Notes: a model not told the origin generated them from the letters alone. A stretch of 10,064 bases of DNA from Nitrospirota bacterium (GCA_027456925.1 DAIDTZ010000435.1:1-10064); one strand, 5' to 3'; positions 1 to 6,563 are shown, counted from the stretch's first letter. Numbers and translations: made by a program.

Positions 1-516
1 AACCGGATGATCGAGGTCCATGAATTCGTCGAAACCTCACAAATCGACCTTCTCCTTGTCGATCGTGTCTATTATTTGGAACCGGATATCACGGGGATGC
101 AGGGAAAAGGGTATGCGGCGCTCGTCAAAGCTTTGAAGGAATTGGATGTGGAAGGCATCTGCACCTGGACCATGAGAAAACGGTCCTACCTCGGGGCCTT
201 GCAGGCAAGCGGGAAGATTCTGCGTCTGAATGCCCTGCGGTATGCCGATGAAGTGATCCCGGTAACATCCCTCGGGCTGCAGGATATGGCGTTGTCGGAA
301 AAAGAATTGAAAATCGGGAGCGAGTTGATCGACAAACTGACCGCTCCTTTTGAGCCGCAAAAGTTTGAAAACGAACATCAGAAAAAGCTGCTGGAGATGA
401 TCGAGAAAAAAGCCCGGGGAGAGAAGATTGCGGTCCTGTCTCCCAGGCGCTTGAAACCCACGGAATCGGATGATCTGCTTCAGGCGCTTGAAGCGAGCCT
501 GAAGAAAGCCGCGTGA
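1..516 (+). CDS. ku: Ku protein (first copy), 5' end outside the window
   Basis: Bacterial Ku binds double-strand DNA ends as a ring-shaped dimer and recruits LigD. The frame is open from base 1, so the gene starts upstream; 171 residues are visible, ending at TGA 514-516. The visible part covers the second half of the Ku core: the conserved IEVHEFV strand, the VYYLEP motif, the region with GICTWTMRKRSYLGAL, and a C-terminal helical tail with KKLLEMIEKK. Bacterial Ku proteins are usually 250-300 residues, so roughly 90-100 residues are missing only because of the window edge. The tail after the core is short and moderately basic (ends SLKKAA). The next Ku gene begins 22 nt downstream, so the two are probably co-transcribed. 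Family assignment is secure; whether it pairs with itself or with the second Ku cannot be seen. Confidence 0.93.
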   Translation, partial: NRMIEVHEFVETSQIDLLLVDRVYYLEPDITGMQGKGYAALVKALKELDVEGICTWTMRKRSYLGALQASGKILRLNALRYADEVIPVTSLGLQDMALSEKELKIGSELIDKLTAPFEPQKFENEHQKKLLEMIEKKARGEKIAVLSPRRLKPTESDDLLQALEASLKKAA

Positions 517-538
517 TTTTTTGTGGCGGAGGAACAAC

Positions 539-1324
539 ATGGCTGCACAGGGAATATGGGGCGGAACGATCAGTTTCAGTCTCGTGGCAATTCCGGTGAG
601 GCTGGTCAAGGCGGTCGAGCCGCGTGGTTTATCTTTCCACCTGCTCCACAGCAAGGATTATTCCCGTCTCTCACGAAGAATGTTTTGTCCGGCAGAGGGA
701 ACGACGGTCCTCCCCGATGAGCTCATCAAGGGATATGAAATCCTGCCCGACAAATACATTCTGATGACGGACGAGGAACTGGAATCAGTGTCTCCGGAGC
801 GGAGCCGCACGATCGAAATAGTCGAGTTTATCGATCTGAAGAAAGCGGACCCGGTCTATTATGATCACCCTTATTATCTCGTGCCTGCTAAAGGGGGTGA
901 AAAGGCGTATCAACTGCTGGTCGAAGTGATGCGCCGGACGAACAAAGCCGGTCTCGCAAAATTCGTACTGGCTGAACGGGAGTATCTTGTAGCGGTCTTC
1001 AGCAGGGAGGGAGCGTTGGCACTGACCACGCTTCATTATCATGACGAAATACTTCCTGATGACGATATATCGCCGAAGAAAGGAAAGACCGAAGCAGAAG
1101 AGGAAAGCCGGATAAAAAAAAGCATTGAGCACATGATTGAAGACTTCAATCCAGGGAAATATGCCGACGGCCGCAGGAAGAAACTTACGGACCTCCTGGC
1201 AGCGAAGATGAAAGAAAGGGCACTGGTAGAGGCCCCGGCGATCGAGGAAGAAGAAGGAGAAGGTCCGGCTGATCTGGTTGCAGCGCTGGAAGAGAGCATG
1301 CGGAAAGTGAGGGAGAGCCGGTGA
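539..1324 (+). CDS. ku: Ku protein (second copy), complete
   Basis: Complete bacterial Ku, 261 residues, a typical length. The start is ATG 539, preceded by GGAGGA at 528-533 with 5 nt spacing; an upstream in-frame TTG at 521 lacks a site and is rejected. The N-terminus (MAAQGIWGGTISFSLVAIPV) is the canonical Ku opening strand. It is followed by FCPAEG, the KGYEI and MTDEELES motifs, IEIVEFIDL, YYDHPYYLVP and a helical C-terminus. The last about 30 residues contain an acidic run (EEEEGEG) and end MRKVRESR, with no long lysine-rich tail of the kind seen in mycobacterial Ku. The sequence is clearly paralogous to, but diverged from, the first copy. The stop codon overlaps the GTG start of the polymerase gene (GTGA, 1321-1324), implying translational coupling. 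The expected role is end binding and recruitment of the downstream polymerase and ligase. Confidence 0.97.
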   Translation: MAAQGIWGGTISFSLVAIPVRLVKAVEPRGLSFHLLHSKDYSRLSRRMFCPAEGTTVLPDELIKGYEILPDKYILMTDEELESVSPERSRTIEIVEFIDLKKADPVYYDHPYYLVPAKGGEKAYQLLVEVMRRTNKAGLAKFVLAEREYLVAVFSREGALALTTLHYHDEILPDDDISPKKGKTEAEEESRIKKSIEHMIEDFNPGKYADGRRKKLTDLLAAKMKERALVEAPAIEEEEGEGPADLVAALEESMRKVRESR

Positions 1325-2226
1325 GCCGGACATTCGTCGAAATCGCGGGTCGGAGACTCCCGTTATCAAACCTTGAAAAGGACCTCTATCCTTCCTATGG
1401 TTTTACCAAGGCCGATATCCTGGAATACTACCGCGGGATTGCCCCTTTTATCCTGCCCCATTTAAAAGACCGGGCATTGACCTTGAAGCGTTATCCTGAA
1501 GGAGTGGAACAGGAGTTTTTTTTCGAAAAACGTTGTCCCGGGCACCGTCCGGAGTGGGTGAAGACTGCGGAGATCCTCCATCATGACGATGAACCGATGA
1601 CCTCCTGCGTGGCAAACGACCTGGAAACGCTGATATGGGTGGAGAATCTGGCGTCTCTTGAACTTCATGTACCGCTGGCCAGGGCGGTTTCTCCCGAGAC
1701 GCCCGATTCCATGGTCTTCGACCTCGATCCCGGCGAGGGAGCGGATATTCTCGCGTGCAGCCGGGCGGCGCTGATACTTCGGGACCTGCTCTCCCACATG
1801 GGACTTGCAACCTATGTAAAAACGTCGGGCAATAAAGGGCTTCATGTCCTTGTGCCCTTGAACCGGAGAGAGACGACTTTTGAAGATACCAAAACATTTT
1901 CAAAGATTGCGGCGGAAATCATGCAAAAACATTATCCCGATTTGGTGACCGCGAAGATGGCCAAGCAGGAGCGGAAAGAGAAGGTCTTTATCAACTGGTC
2001 TCAGAACGACGCGAAGAAAACGATGATCTGCGTTTACTCCATTCGTGCCCGGGAAAAACCCTTTGTTTCGTTTCCCCTGGAATGGAGTGAAGTGGAGCGT
2101 TTTATGGAGCTCGGTGACCCGGAAAGGCTGCACGTCATACAGTCGGATGCCGTGAAGAGGGTGAAAGAGCAGGGAGATCTTTTTCAGGAAGTGCTTGTGA
2201 AAGAACAGAAACTGCCGCATCTGTAA
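1321..2226 (+). CDS. ligD: Stand-alone LigD-type polymerase (archaeo-eukaryotic primase fold)
   Basis: A 301-residue protein matching the polymerase domain of LigD, which fills gaps with (ribo)nucleotides during NHEJ; here it is not fused to the ligase. It starts at GTG 1321, overlapping the Ku2 stop by 4 nt; no other start fits the family N-terminus. Visible motifs are a DLYPSYGFTKADILEYY N-terminal helix, LIWVENLASLELH (about 104-116), the metal site FDLDPG (D134, D136), the triphosphate-binding SGNKGLH (S169, K172, H175), and FINWSQN (223-229) followed by VYSIRA. The odd point is position 225. The families I know have Asp there (VFxDWSQN or VFxDYLQN, the third metal ligand, corresponding to Asp227 of M. 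tuberculosis LigD as I recall it). This gene has AAC (Asn) at 1993-1995. Spacings D136-S169 (33), S169-H175 (6) and D136-N225 (89) match the family, so this is not a misalignment. The gene also has a T8 run at 1516-1523. Family assignment is firm; full activity is uncertain. Confidence 0.95.
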   Translation: MSRTFVEIAGRRLPLSNLEKDLYPSYGFTKADILEYYRGIAPFILPHLKDRALTLKRYPEGVEQEFFFEKRCPGHRPEWVKTAEILHHDDEPMTSCVANDLETLIWVENLASLELHVPLARAVSPETPDSMVFDLDPGEGADILACSRAALILRDLLSHMGLATYVKTSGNKGLHVLVPLNRRETTFEDTKTFSKIAAEIMQKHYPDLVTAKMAKQERKEKVFINWSQNDAKKTMICVYSIRAREKPFVSFPLEWSEVERFMELGDPERLHVIQSDAVKRVKEQGDLFQEVLVKEQKLPHL

Positions 2227-2292
2227 GGGCAGGAATAAAAGTCGTCTCACGCGCCCTGCACTCGCGACAAGCACTCGTAATCGCTGGGTGCA

Positions 2293-2414
2293 GGCGGAGG
2301 CGCGGAGGACGCGGAGAATACAAAACCAAATGAAACGCACCAGAATTATAAGAATTTCCGAATCCTATTTTTTTGCCACTTAAGCATTTTCTCCGCGAAC
2401 TCCGCGACTCCGCG
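2293..2414. repeat. Imperfect inverted-repeat element with GCGGAG units
   Basis: The 26-nt arms at 2293-2318 and 2389-2414 are reverse complements at 22 of 26 positions by my alignment. Each arm holds three GCGGAG units: left at 2294, 2302 and 2311 (periods 8 and 9), right as CTCCGC at 2391, 2400 and 2408 (periods 9 and 8). The arms flank about 70 nt of AT-richer DNA. A second pair, CCTGCAC 2255-2261 and GTGCAGG 2288-2294, abuts the left arm, so the structured region may extend to about 2255. From general knowledge, dispersed intergenic repeats built of CGCGGAG/CGCAGAG units are common in environmental bacteria. It separates the polymerase and ligase genes and could be an inserted repeat, a transcript-stabilising structure or a weak terminator. 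It carries no coding potential I can support. Confidence 0.75.
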
Positions 2415-2437
2415 TGAAAACAATTTTAAGAGATGTT

Positions 2438-4048
2438 ATGGGATTAACAGACTACGCAGCGAAACGGGAATTCGAGAAAACACCGGAACCGAAACCGGGC
2501 GTTACCCAGGAGGGGGGCCGCCTCCTGTTCGTCATTCATAAGCACGCGGCCCGGGCCCTTCACTACGATCTCAGACTGGAGCTGGACGGGGTGCTCAAAA
2601 GCTGGGCAGTCCCGAGGGGGCCCTCTCTGGAGCCTTCTTCAAAACGGCTGGCTGTCATGGTTGAAGACCACCCCTTTGAGTACAAGGATTTTGAGGGAGT
2701 CATCCCGGAAGGCAATTACGGCGCAGGGAGCGTCATTATCTGGGACAGAGGTTTTTATCATCACCCTACCGCGATAGACGAAAAGGAAAACGAAAAACTG
2801 CTTCGCGAAGGTTTGGAAAAGGGTGATCTGAAGTTTGTCCTTGAAGGGGAAAAGCTTCGCGGTGAATTTGCTCTCGTAAAAATGGGAAAGGACGGCAAGT
2901 CGTGGCTGCTCTTGAAAAAAAAAGATCGAAATGCGGCCAAAGGGGACATTCTTGAAATGAACCATTCCGTTGTATCCCACAAAACATTAGAAGAGATGCT
3001 CGAAACCGGCGGGCAGAAATCGTTCAAACAGAAAAAAGTACACCAGATCCGCGTTCACGAAGCCCTGGAAAGCGAGAACCTGAAGGATGCCCCGGATAAA
3101 CCGATGCCGCATGCGATAAAACCGATGCTCGCGACAGCGGTTGCGGAACCGTTCGATCATTCTGACTGGATCTTTGAGGTGAAATGGGACGGCTATCGGG
3201 CAATTGCCGAAATTCGGGACAAAGCTGTTTCGCTCTATTCACGGAGCCTGATCTCGTTCGACAAAAAGTTTGCTCCTCTGGTGGAGTCACTTCGCAAATT
3301 CGGGTTCGACGCCGTGCTGGACGGTGAAATTGTCGTCGTGGATGATCAGGGACGTTCTGATTTCCAGAAGCTGCAGCATTACCAAGGCTCCGAAAAAAGT
3401 CATTTGCTCTATTATGTTTTTGATCTCCTTTACTTCCAGGGTCATGACCTGACGGACCTGCCCCTCCTCAGGAGGAAGGAACTGTTAAAAAAAGTACTTC
3501 CCTCGGACCCGAAGATAAGGTTCAGCGATCACGTAGCGAAAGAAGGCGTCTTGTTTTACCAGGTCTCCAGGGAAAAGGGACTGGAAGGGATCATCGCGAA
3601 ACATGCTCAAAGCGTCTATGAAACGGGCAGAAGGAGCCGTCATTGGCTGAAGGTGAAGACGCGGCACTCGCAGGAGGCCGTGATCGCCGGTTTCACGGAA
3701 CCGGGAGGGGGCAGAAAATATTTCGGCGCCCTTGTTCTCGGCATGTTCGAAGGGAATGATTTGATTTTTATCGGTCACGTAGGTGGTGGATTCTCTGAAA
3801 ACGATTTAAAGGAAATTCGCGAACGATTGGCCCCCCTGATCCAAAATGAATCCCCCTTTCATGTGCGTCCGGAGACGAATGCCCGAGTTACCTGGGTTAA
3901 GCCGGAACTGGTCTGCGAGGTCAGCTTTTCCGGTTGGACTGACGAAAACGTTATGAGGCAGCCTGTGTTTCTGCGGATTCGTGAAGATAAGGTCTCCCGC
4001 GAAGTGGTACTCGAAAAGCCACTCGGGAGCGGTGAAGGAGGACCATGA
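2438..4048 (+). CDS. ligD: LigD: 3'-phosphoesterase plus ATP-dependent DNA ligase fusion
   Basis: A 536-residue protein with two LigD modules; the polymerase is encoded separately upstream. The start is ATG 2438, giving the family-typical MGLTDYAAKREFEKTPEP N-terminus, with a weak AAGAG at 2428-2432. An in-frame GTG at 2414 lies inside the repeat arm and is less likely. The PE domain (about 28-162) removes 3' phosphates and ribonucleotides. Its expected catalytic set is intact: H36, H42, D44 and R46 in HKHAARALHYDLR, then H78 and Y82 in EDHPFEY. The ligase domain (about 225-410) has motif I KWDG (K249 nucleotidyl acceptor), DGEIV (295-299), YVFDLLY (326-332), EGIIAK (383-388) and WLKVK (403-407). 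An OB-fold follows to about 520. An A9 run at 2915-2923 encodes K160-K162 at the domain junction. The stop lies 1 nt before the DUF72 start, whose Shine-Dalgarno sits inside this gene. Confidence 0.97.
   Translation: MGLTDYAAKREFEKTPEPKPGVTQEGGRLLFVIHKHAARALHYDLRLELDGVLKSWAVPRGPSLEPSSKRLAVMVEDHPFEYKDFEGVIPEGNYGAGSVIIWDRGFYHHPTAIDEKENEKLLREGLEKGDLKFVLEGEKLRGEFALVKMGKDGKSWLLLKKKDRNAAKGDILEMNHSVVSHKTLEEMLETGGQKSFKQKKVHQIRVHEALESENLKDAPDKPMPHAIKPMLATAVAEPFDHSDWIFEVKWDGYRAIAEIRDKAVSLYSRSLISFDKKFAPLVESLRKFGFDAVLDGEIVVVDDQGRSDFQKLQHYQGSEKSHLLYYVFDLLYFQGHDLTDLPLLRRKELLKKVLPSDPKIRFSDHVAKEGVLFYQVSREKGLEGIIAKHAQSVYETGRRSRHWLKVKTRHSQEAVIAGFTEPGGGRKYFGALVLGMFEGNDLIFIGHVGGGFSENDLKEIRERLAPLIQNESPFHVRPETNARVTWVKPELVCEVSFSGWTDENVMRQPVFLRIREDKVSREVVLEKPLGSGEGGP
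2915..2923 (+). other. A9 homopolymer tract at the PE/ligase boundary
   Basis: Nine consecutive A residues encode K160-K162, immediately after the last PE-domain strand (WLLLKKK). It is the longest A run I find in the window. One added A gives a stop at 2953-2955 after about a dozen residues, and one lost A gives a stop at 2958-2960. Either slip would yield a PE-only protein of about 172-175 residues. A tracts of nine or more are known substrates for transcriptional slippage in bacteria; use here is inference. Confidence 0.4.
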
Positions 4049-4049
4049 C

Positions 4050-4796
4050 ATGATGAAAATCTACGCTGGAACAAGCGGGTTTGCACATAATGAATGGAAA
4101 GGGAAATTCTATCCTGAAAAGATCAATCCCAGGGAAATGCTACGCTTCTATTCCGAACATCTCAACTCGGTAGAGATCAACAATACGTTTTACCACATGC
4201 CGAAAGAGAGAGTGCTTACGTCCTGGGCTGAGCAGGTCCCGGAAGATTTTGTTTTCGCGCTCAAAGCGCCCCAGTTAATAACGCATAGGAAACAGCTTCG
4301 TAATGTGTTTGAGGAGACCGAGTACCTATTCAAGTCACTGTCCGTTCTGTACAAAAAACAGGGGCCCGTCCTTTTTCAGTTTCCCAAGAGTTTTCACGCG
4401 CACCTGCCCGCCCTGGAAGATTTTCTTCCCCTGATTCCGGAAGATGCGGCCTGCGCATTCGATTTCCGCAGCCCATCGTGGCTCGATGCGGGGATGCCGG
4501 AGCTCCTTCGTAAAAAAGGGTGCAGCCTGTGCATCGAGGATACTGATGAGAATCCGGCACAGGAGATCGTCAGTACGGCAGCCTGGGGGTACCTGCGCCT
4601 GCGCCGTTCCGGCTATACGGATGGGGACCTGTTGCAATGGGTGGAAAGAATTCTTTCCCAAAAATGGGAAAGGGCTTTTGTGTATTTCAAGCACGAGGAT
4701 GAGGCCAAAGGGGCAGAAATAGCGATGCGTTTTCACGAGCTTGTCGATTTAAGACTGAACGGAGAAAAAATCAACACGGGACGGATAAGCAAGTGA
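4050..4796 (+). CDS. DUF72 (YecE-like) TIM-barrel family protein
   Basis: A 248-residue member of the DUF72 family, usually 230-300 residues, whose biochemical function is not established. The start is ATG 4050, preceded by AAGGAGG 4035-4041 with 8 nt spacing; ATG 4053 is the alternative. Family signatures seen are YAGTSGF (5-11), W16 and FYP (20-22), SVEINNTFY (40-48), FALKAPQLITH, PVLFQFPKSF, DFRSPSW, YLRLRRSGY, and VYFKHEDEAKGAE near the C-terminus. Polar and acidic residues in these motifs line the putative barrel mouth. There is no signal peptide or membrane segment, so it is cytoplasmic. It starts 1 nt after the ligase stop, so it is almost certainly translated from the NHEJ transcript. 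DUF72 genes are, from general knowledge, found near ligD elsewhere, suggesting a DNA-repair connection; no activity can be assigned. Confidence 0.92.
   Translation: MMKIYAGTSGFAHNEWKGKFYPEKINPREMLRFYSEHLNSVEINNTFYHMPKERVLTSWAEQVPEDFVFALKAPQLITHRKQLRNVFEETEYLFKSLSVLYKKQGPVLFQFPKSFHAHLPALEDFLPLIPEDAACAFDFRSPSWLDAGMPELLRKKGCSLCIEDTDENPAQEIVSTAAWGYLRLRRSGYTDGDLLQWVERILSQKWERAFVYFKHEDEAKGAEIAMRFHELVDLRLNGEKINTGRISK
4643..4672 (+). repeat. Overlapping palindrome and tetraloop hairpin inside the DUF72 gene
   Basis: A perfect 16-bp palindrome, GGAAAGAATTCTTTCC (4643-4658), shares its right arm with a perfect 8-bp stem, CTTTCCCA (4653-4660) and TGGGAAAG (4665-4672), with an AAAA loop. The central CTTTCC can pair with either neighbour but not both. 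It lies within codons for VERILSQKWER, so protein constraint may explain part of it. Confidence 0.5.
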
Positions 4797-4818
4797 AAGA
4801 AGCCAAAGGTTATCCGTC
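4780..4818. terminator. Weak candidate hairpin between two convergent genes
   Basis: A 9-bp perfect stem, GACGGATAA (4780-4788) and TTATCCGTC (4810-4818), with a 21-nt loop, spans the 13-nt gap between the DUF72 gene and the convergent thiolation-type gene and includes the latter's stop codon. On the minus strand a T6 run follows about 8 nt after the stem; on the plus strand there is no T tract. It could act as a weak shared terminator or be chance. Confidence 0.25.
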
Positions 4819-5808
4819 GGCTCCGACTTGTTTCAGGCGGGTGTCATGGATAGGAAGAGGTTCGCCCGGGTCGAAGACCTCGTTGTCATGCCTGATGCGG
4901 TAGGAACGGCCGGGGACCTGTTTGCTGTAGGTAATGATGAGGCGGCCGATGGTTTGCTTGATATCCTGGGTAGGCTTTCCGTTCAGCAGGGCAACGGGTC
5001 CGGGAAAATCGTCGGGCATGAACAACTGGTAGCCGTGAGGCGCCAGGGACATGAGCACGTTGTTCTCCCTATTGTCTCGGCCCAGCACGATCTTGACGCC
5101 CGCATCGATGCGGTAGTGGCGGCCCACGGTAAGCAGCCGGATGTCATTAGGCGTAACTGCCTGGGTGTCCTCGTACAGGTCGCGCAGCTTGTCTGCAAAG
5201 TTCTTGTCCGTAAGAAGGCACCCGCCTGCAGGGGTCGAGAACCCGTGAATGCCGTAGCGTTCCGCGAGCCGCAACTGGACCGTTCGGGACCGTCCGCTGA
5301 TGCCCAGGAGTTTGTCCCGCTGAACCAGTCCGTCGAGTTCCGCTTTTGTGGGCGGCAGGACCGTTGCCGAGAGCGGACGGAGGATCATGCCGCGCATGTC
5401 GGCGTCGCGTTCGATCACGTGAAAAGTGTCGCGGCGCTGGGACATGGGACGCTGGCCCAGGACTTCGCCGGTGACGACGAAGGACGTGTTGACCTCCTCC
5501 ATCACGGCCTTGGCTTTCCTGAGCATGAAGATCTTGCAATCAATGCAGGGGTTCACGTTTTTGCCGTATCCGTGAACGGGGTTTCGGACCAGGTCGATAT
5601 ACTCCTGGCCCATATCCTCCACCCGAAGGTCGATGCCGATCTCCTTCGCAACGCGCGCAGCGTGGGTCTGATGTTCGCTCCCATAACTTTTGGAAAAGGC
5701 AGAGGTGAAATAGAGTCCGATAACGTCAAAACCCTGTTCCATGATCAATTTTGCCGCGAGTACGCTATCGAGTCCGCCCGATAGGAGGGCGACTGTTTTC
5801 TTGCTCAT
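4810..5808 (-). CDS. PP-loop ATPase, tRNA thiolation-like (MnmA/ThiI-type) with NFACT-R-like C-terminus
   Basis: A 332-residue protein. The start is ATG at 5808 (minus strand) with GGGAGA 6 nt upstream; a TTG one codon earlier is discarded. The N-terminal PP-loop SGGLDS (10-15) binds ATP and adenylates the substrate, as in MnmA, ThiI and QueC-type enzymes. NPCIDCK carries C88 and C91, VTGEVLGQRPMSQR follows at 112-125, and GGC gives C197. Two close cysteines plus a distant one are what sulfur transfer or a [4Fe-4S] site would need, but I cannot tell which. From about 222 the pattern DIRLL, GVKIVLGRDNREN, FPGPVALL, IGRLIITYSK resembles the NFACT-R (DUF814) RNA-binding domain, known to be fused to thiouridylase-like domains in some bacteria. 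Similar proteins are often annotated as a tRNA 2-thiouridylate methyltransferase; no methyltransferase motif is visible. The likely role is tRNA sulfur modification. It is transcribed from its own promoter, convergent with the NHEJ cluster. Confidence 0.85.
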   Translation of the reverse strand: MSKKTVALLSGGLDSVLAAKLIMEQGFDVIGLYFTSAFSKSYGSEHQTHAARVAKEIGIDLRVEDMGQEYIDLVRNPVHGYGKNVNPCIDCKIFMLRKAKAVMEEVNTSFVVTGEVLGQRPMSQRRDTFHVIERDADMRGMILRPLSATVLPPTKAELDGLVQRDKLLGISGRSRTVQLRLAERYGIHGFSTPAGGCLLTDKNFADKLRDLYEDTQAVTPNDIRLLTVGRHYRIDAGVKIVLGRDNRENNVLMSLAPHGYQLFMPDDFPGPVALLNGKPTQDIKQTIGRLIITYSKQVPGRSYRIRHDNEVFDPGEPLPIHDTRLKQVGADG

Positions 5809-5842
5809 CAACTGTCTCCCTGTTCCCTGAAATCGAAGCGCT

Positions 5843-5872
5843 ATTATAAATCTCTGGATACGATTTTTGCAA
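5843..5872 (-). promoter_or_regulatory. Sigma70-type promoter of the PP-loop gene
   Basis: Read on the minus strand, TTGCAA (5872-5867) is separated by 18 nt from a perfect TATAAT (5848-5843). The predicted start is near 5836, giving a leader of about 28 nt. The 165-bp divergent region to yceI (5809-5973) is AT-rich; I see no equally good plus-strand promoter in it. Confidence 0.6.
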
Positions 5873-5973
5873 TAGAGAATAATAAAAAAAACGACTTAAA
5901 AATTTTCTGATTCAGTCAATTTGGTCAAAAAACGAGTAAAATTGTTACAGGAATATTGACGAGGAGGGAAGGT

Positions 5974-6519
5974 ATGGCAAAATGGACGATCGATACGGAC
6001 CATTCCTGCGCTGCCTTTGCGATCAGGCACATGGCGCTCGCGCACGTGCGCGGACAGTTTAACAAAATGAAAGGTACGATCCATTTCGATCCCGCGGAAA
6101 AGCAGCGGACTTCTGTGGATGTTGAAATAGATGTGGCAAGCGTGAATACGGGCATTAAAAAACGGGACGAGCATCTTTTGACCAGTGATTTTTTCGACCA
6201 GCAGAAATACCCGCTCATCACCTTTACGAGCACTGCCGTTGATTTTCCCGATGCACGCCGCTGCCGCGTGAACGGCACCTTAACGATCCACGGGATGTCG
6301 CAGCAAGTCGCCTTCGAGGGGGAATATGCAGGGCCTAAAAAAAATCCCTACGGCGACGAGACGACAATCGGATTTTCAGGCTCGACGACGGTCAACAGGG
6401 AAAGCTTCGGTATTCTGTGGGGAAGCGTGCCCATGGAGGGAGGCGGCCTGGTGGCAGGGAAGGACGTCCAGATCTTTCTCGACGTGGAGGCGGACCTCGC
6501 TGAAGAAGAGTCGTCTTGA
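5974..6519 (+). CDS. YceI-family lipid/isoprenoid-binding-like protein, cytoplasmic
   Basis: A 181-residue YceI-family beta-barrel (lipocalin-like, polyisoprenoid-binding in characterised members), a normal length for the family. The start is ATG 5974 with a strong GAGGAGGG at 5961-5968 and 5 nt spacing; the in-frame TTG at 5956 is upstream of that site and rejected. Signatures are WTIDTDHSCAAFAIRHM at the start, GQFNKMKGTIHFDP, VEIDVASVNTGIKKRDEHL, SDFFDQQKYPLITF, NGTLTIHGMSQQV and FSGSTTVNRESFGI. Unlike E. coli YceI there is no signal peptide, so the protein should be cytoplasmic. The ligand is unknown. It is divergent from the PP-loop gene. An intrinsic terminator lies 45 nt after the stop, but the next gene's promoter sits in between, so yceI and the downstream gene are probably only partly co-transcribed. 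Confidence 0.93.
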   Translation: MAKWTIDTDHSCAAFAIRHMALAHVRGQFNKMKGTIHFDPAEKQRTSVDVEIDVASVNTGIKKRDEHLLTSDFFDQQKYPLITFTSTAVDFPDARRCRVNGTLTIHGMSQQVAFEGEYAGPKKNPYGDETTIGFSGSTTVNRESFGILWGSVPMEGGGLVAGKDVQIFLDVEADLAEEESS

Positions 6520-6544
6520 CAGCTTCCCGATGATTCCTTATAGT
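6516..6544 (+). promoter_or_regulatory. Near-consensus sigma70 promoter for the PNPOx-like gene
   Basis: TTGACA (6516-6521) and TATAGT (6539-6544) are separated by exactly 17 nt. The -35 box overlaps the yceI stop codon TGA (6517-6519). Transcription would start near 6551 and run through the terminator hairpin at 6564-6589 before reaching the ATG at 6602. Confidence 0.7.
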
Positions 6545-6563
6545 GGAACAGTGAAGATTATTT

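Noticed and set aside
37..654. A long minus-strand open frame opposite the Ku genes
   Set aside because: The plus strand encodes conserved Ku sequence; the antisense translation is low-similarity and spans two genes and their spacer.
1516..1523. T8 run in the polymerase gene as a slippage site
   Set aside because: It lies inside a conserved phenylalanine-rich strand (EFFFEK), not at a domain boundary, so protein constraint explains it.
4828..5784. A 318-codon plus-strand open frame antisense to the PP-loop gene
   Set aside because: It lies entirely opposite a gene with clear family motifs and its translation shows no recognisable domain; it is a by-product of GC-biased codon positions in the true gene.
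5900..5973. Plus-strand promoter for yceI (TTGGTC near 5921 with TAAAAT at 5937)
   Set aside because: Spacing between the boxes is only about 10 nt and no other pair fits; not supported.
6040..6051. Perfect 12-bp palindrome GCGCACGTGCGC near the start of the yceI gene
   Set aside because: It lies in coding sequence for ALAHVRG with GC-rich codons; one such palindrome is expected by chance on this scale.
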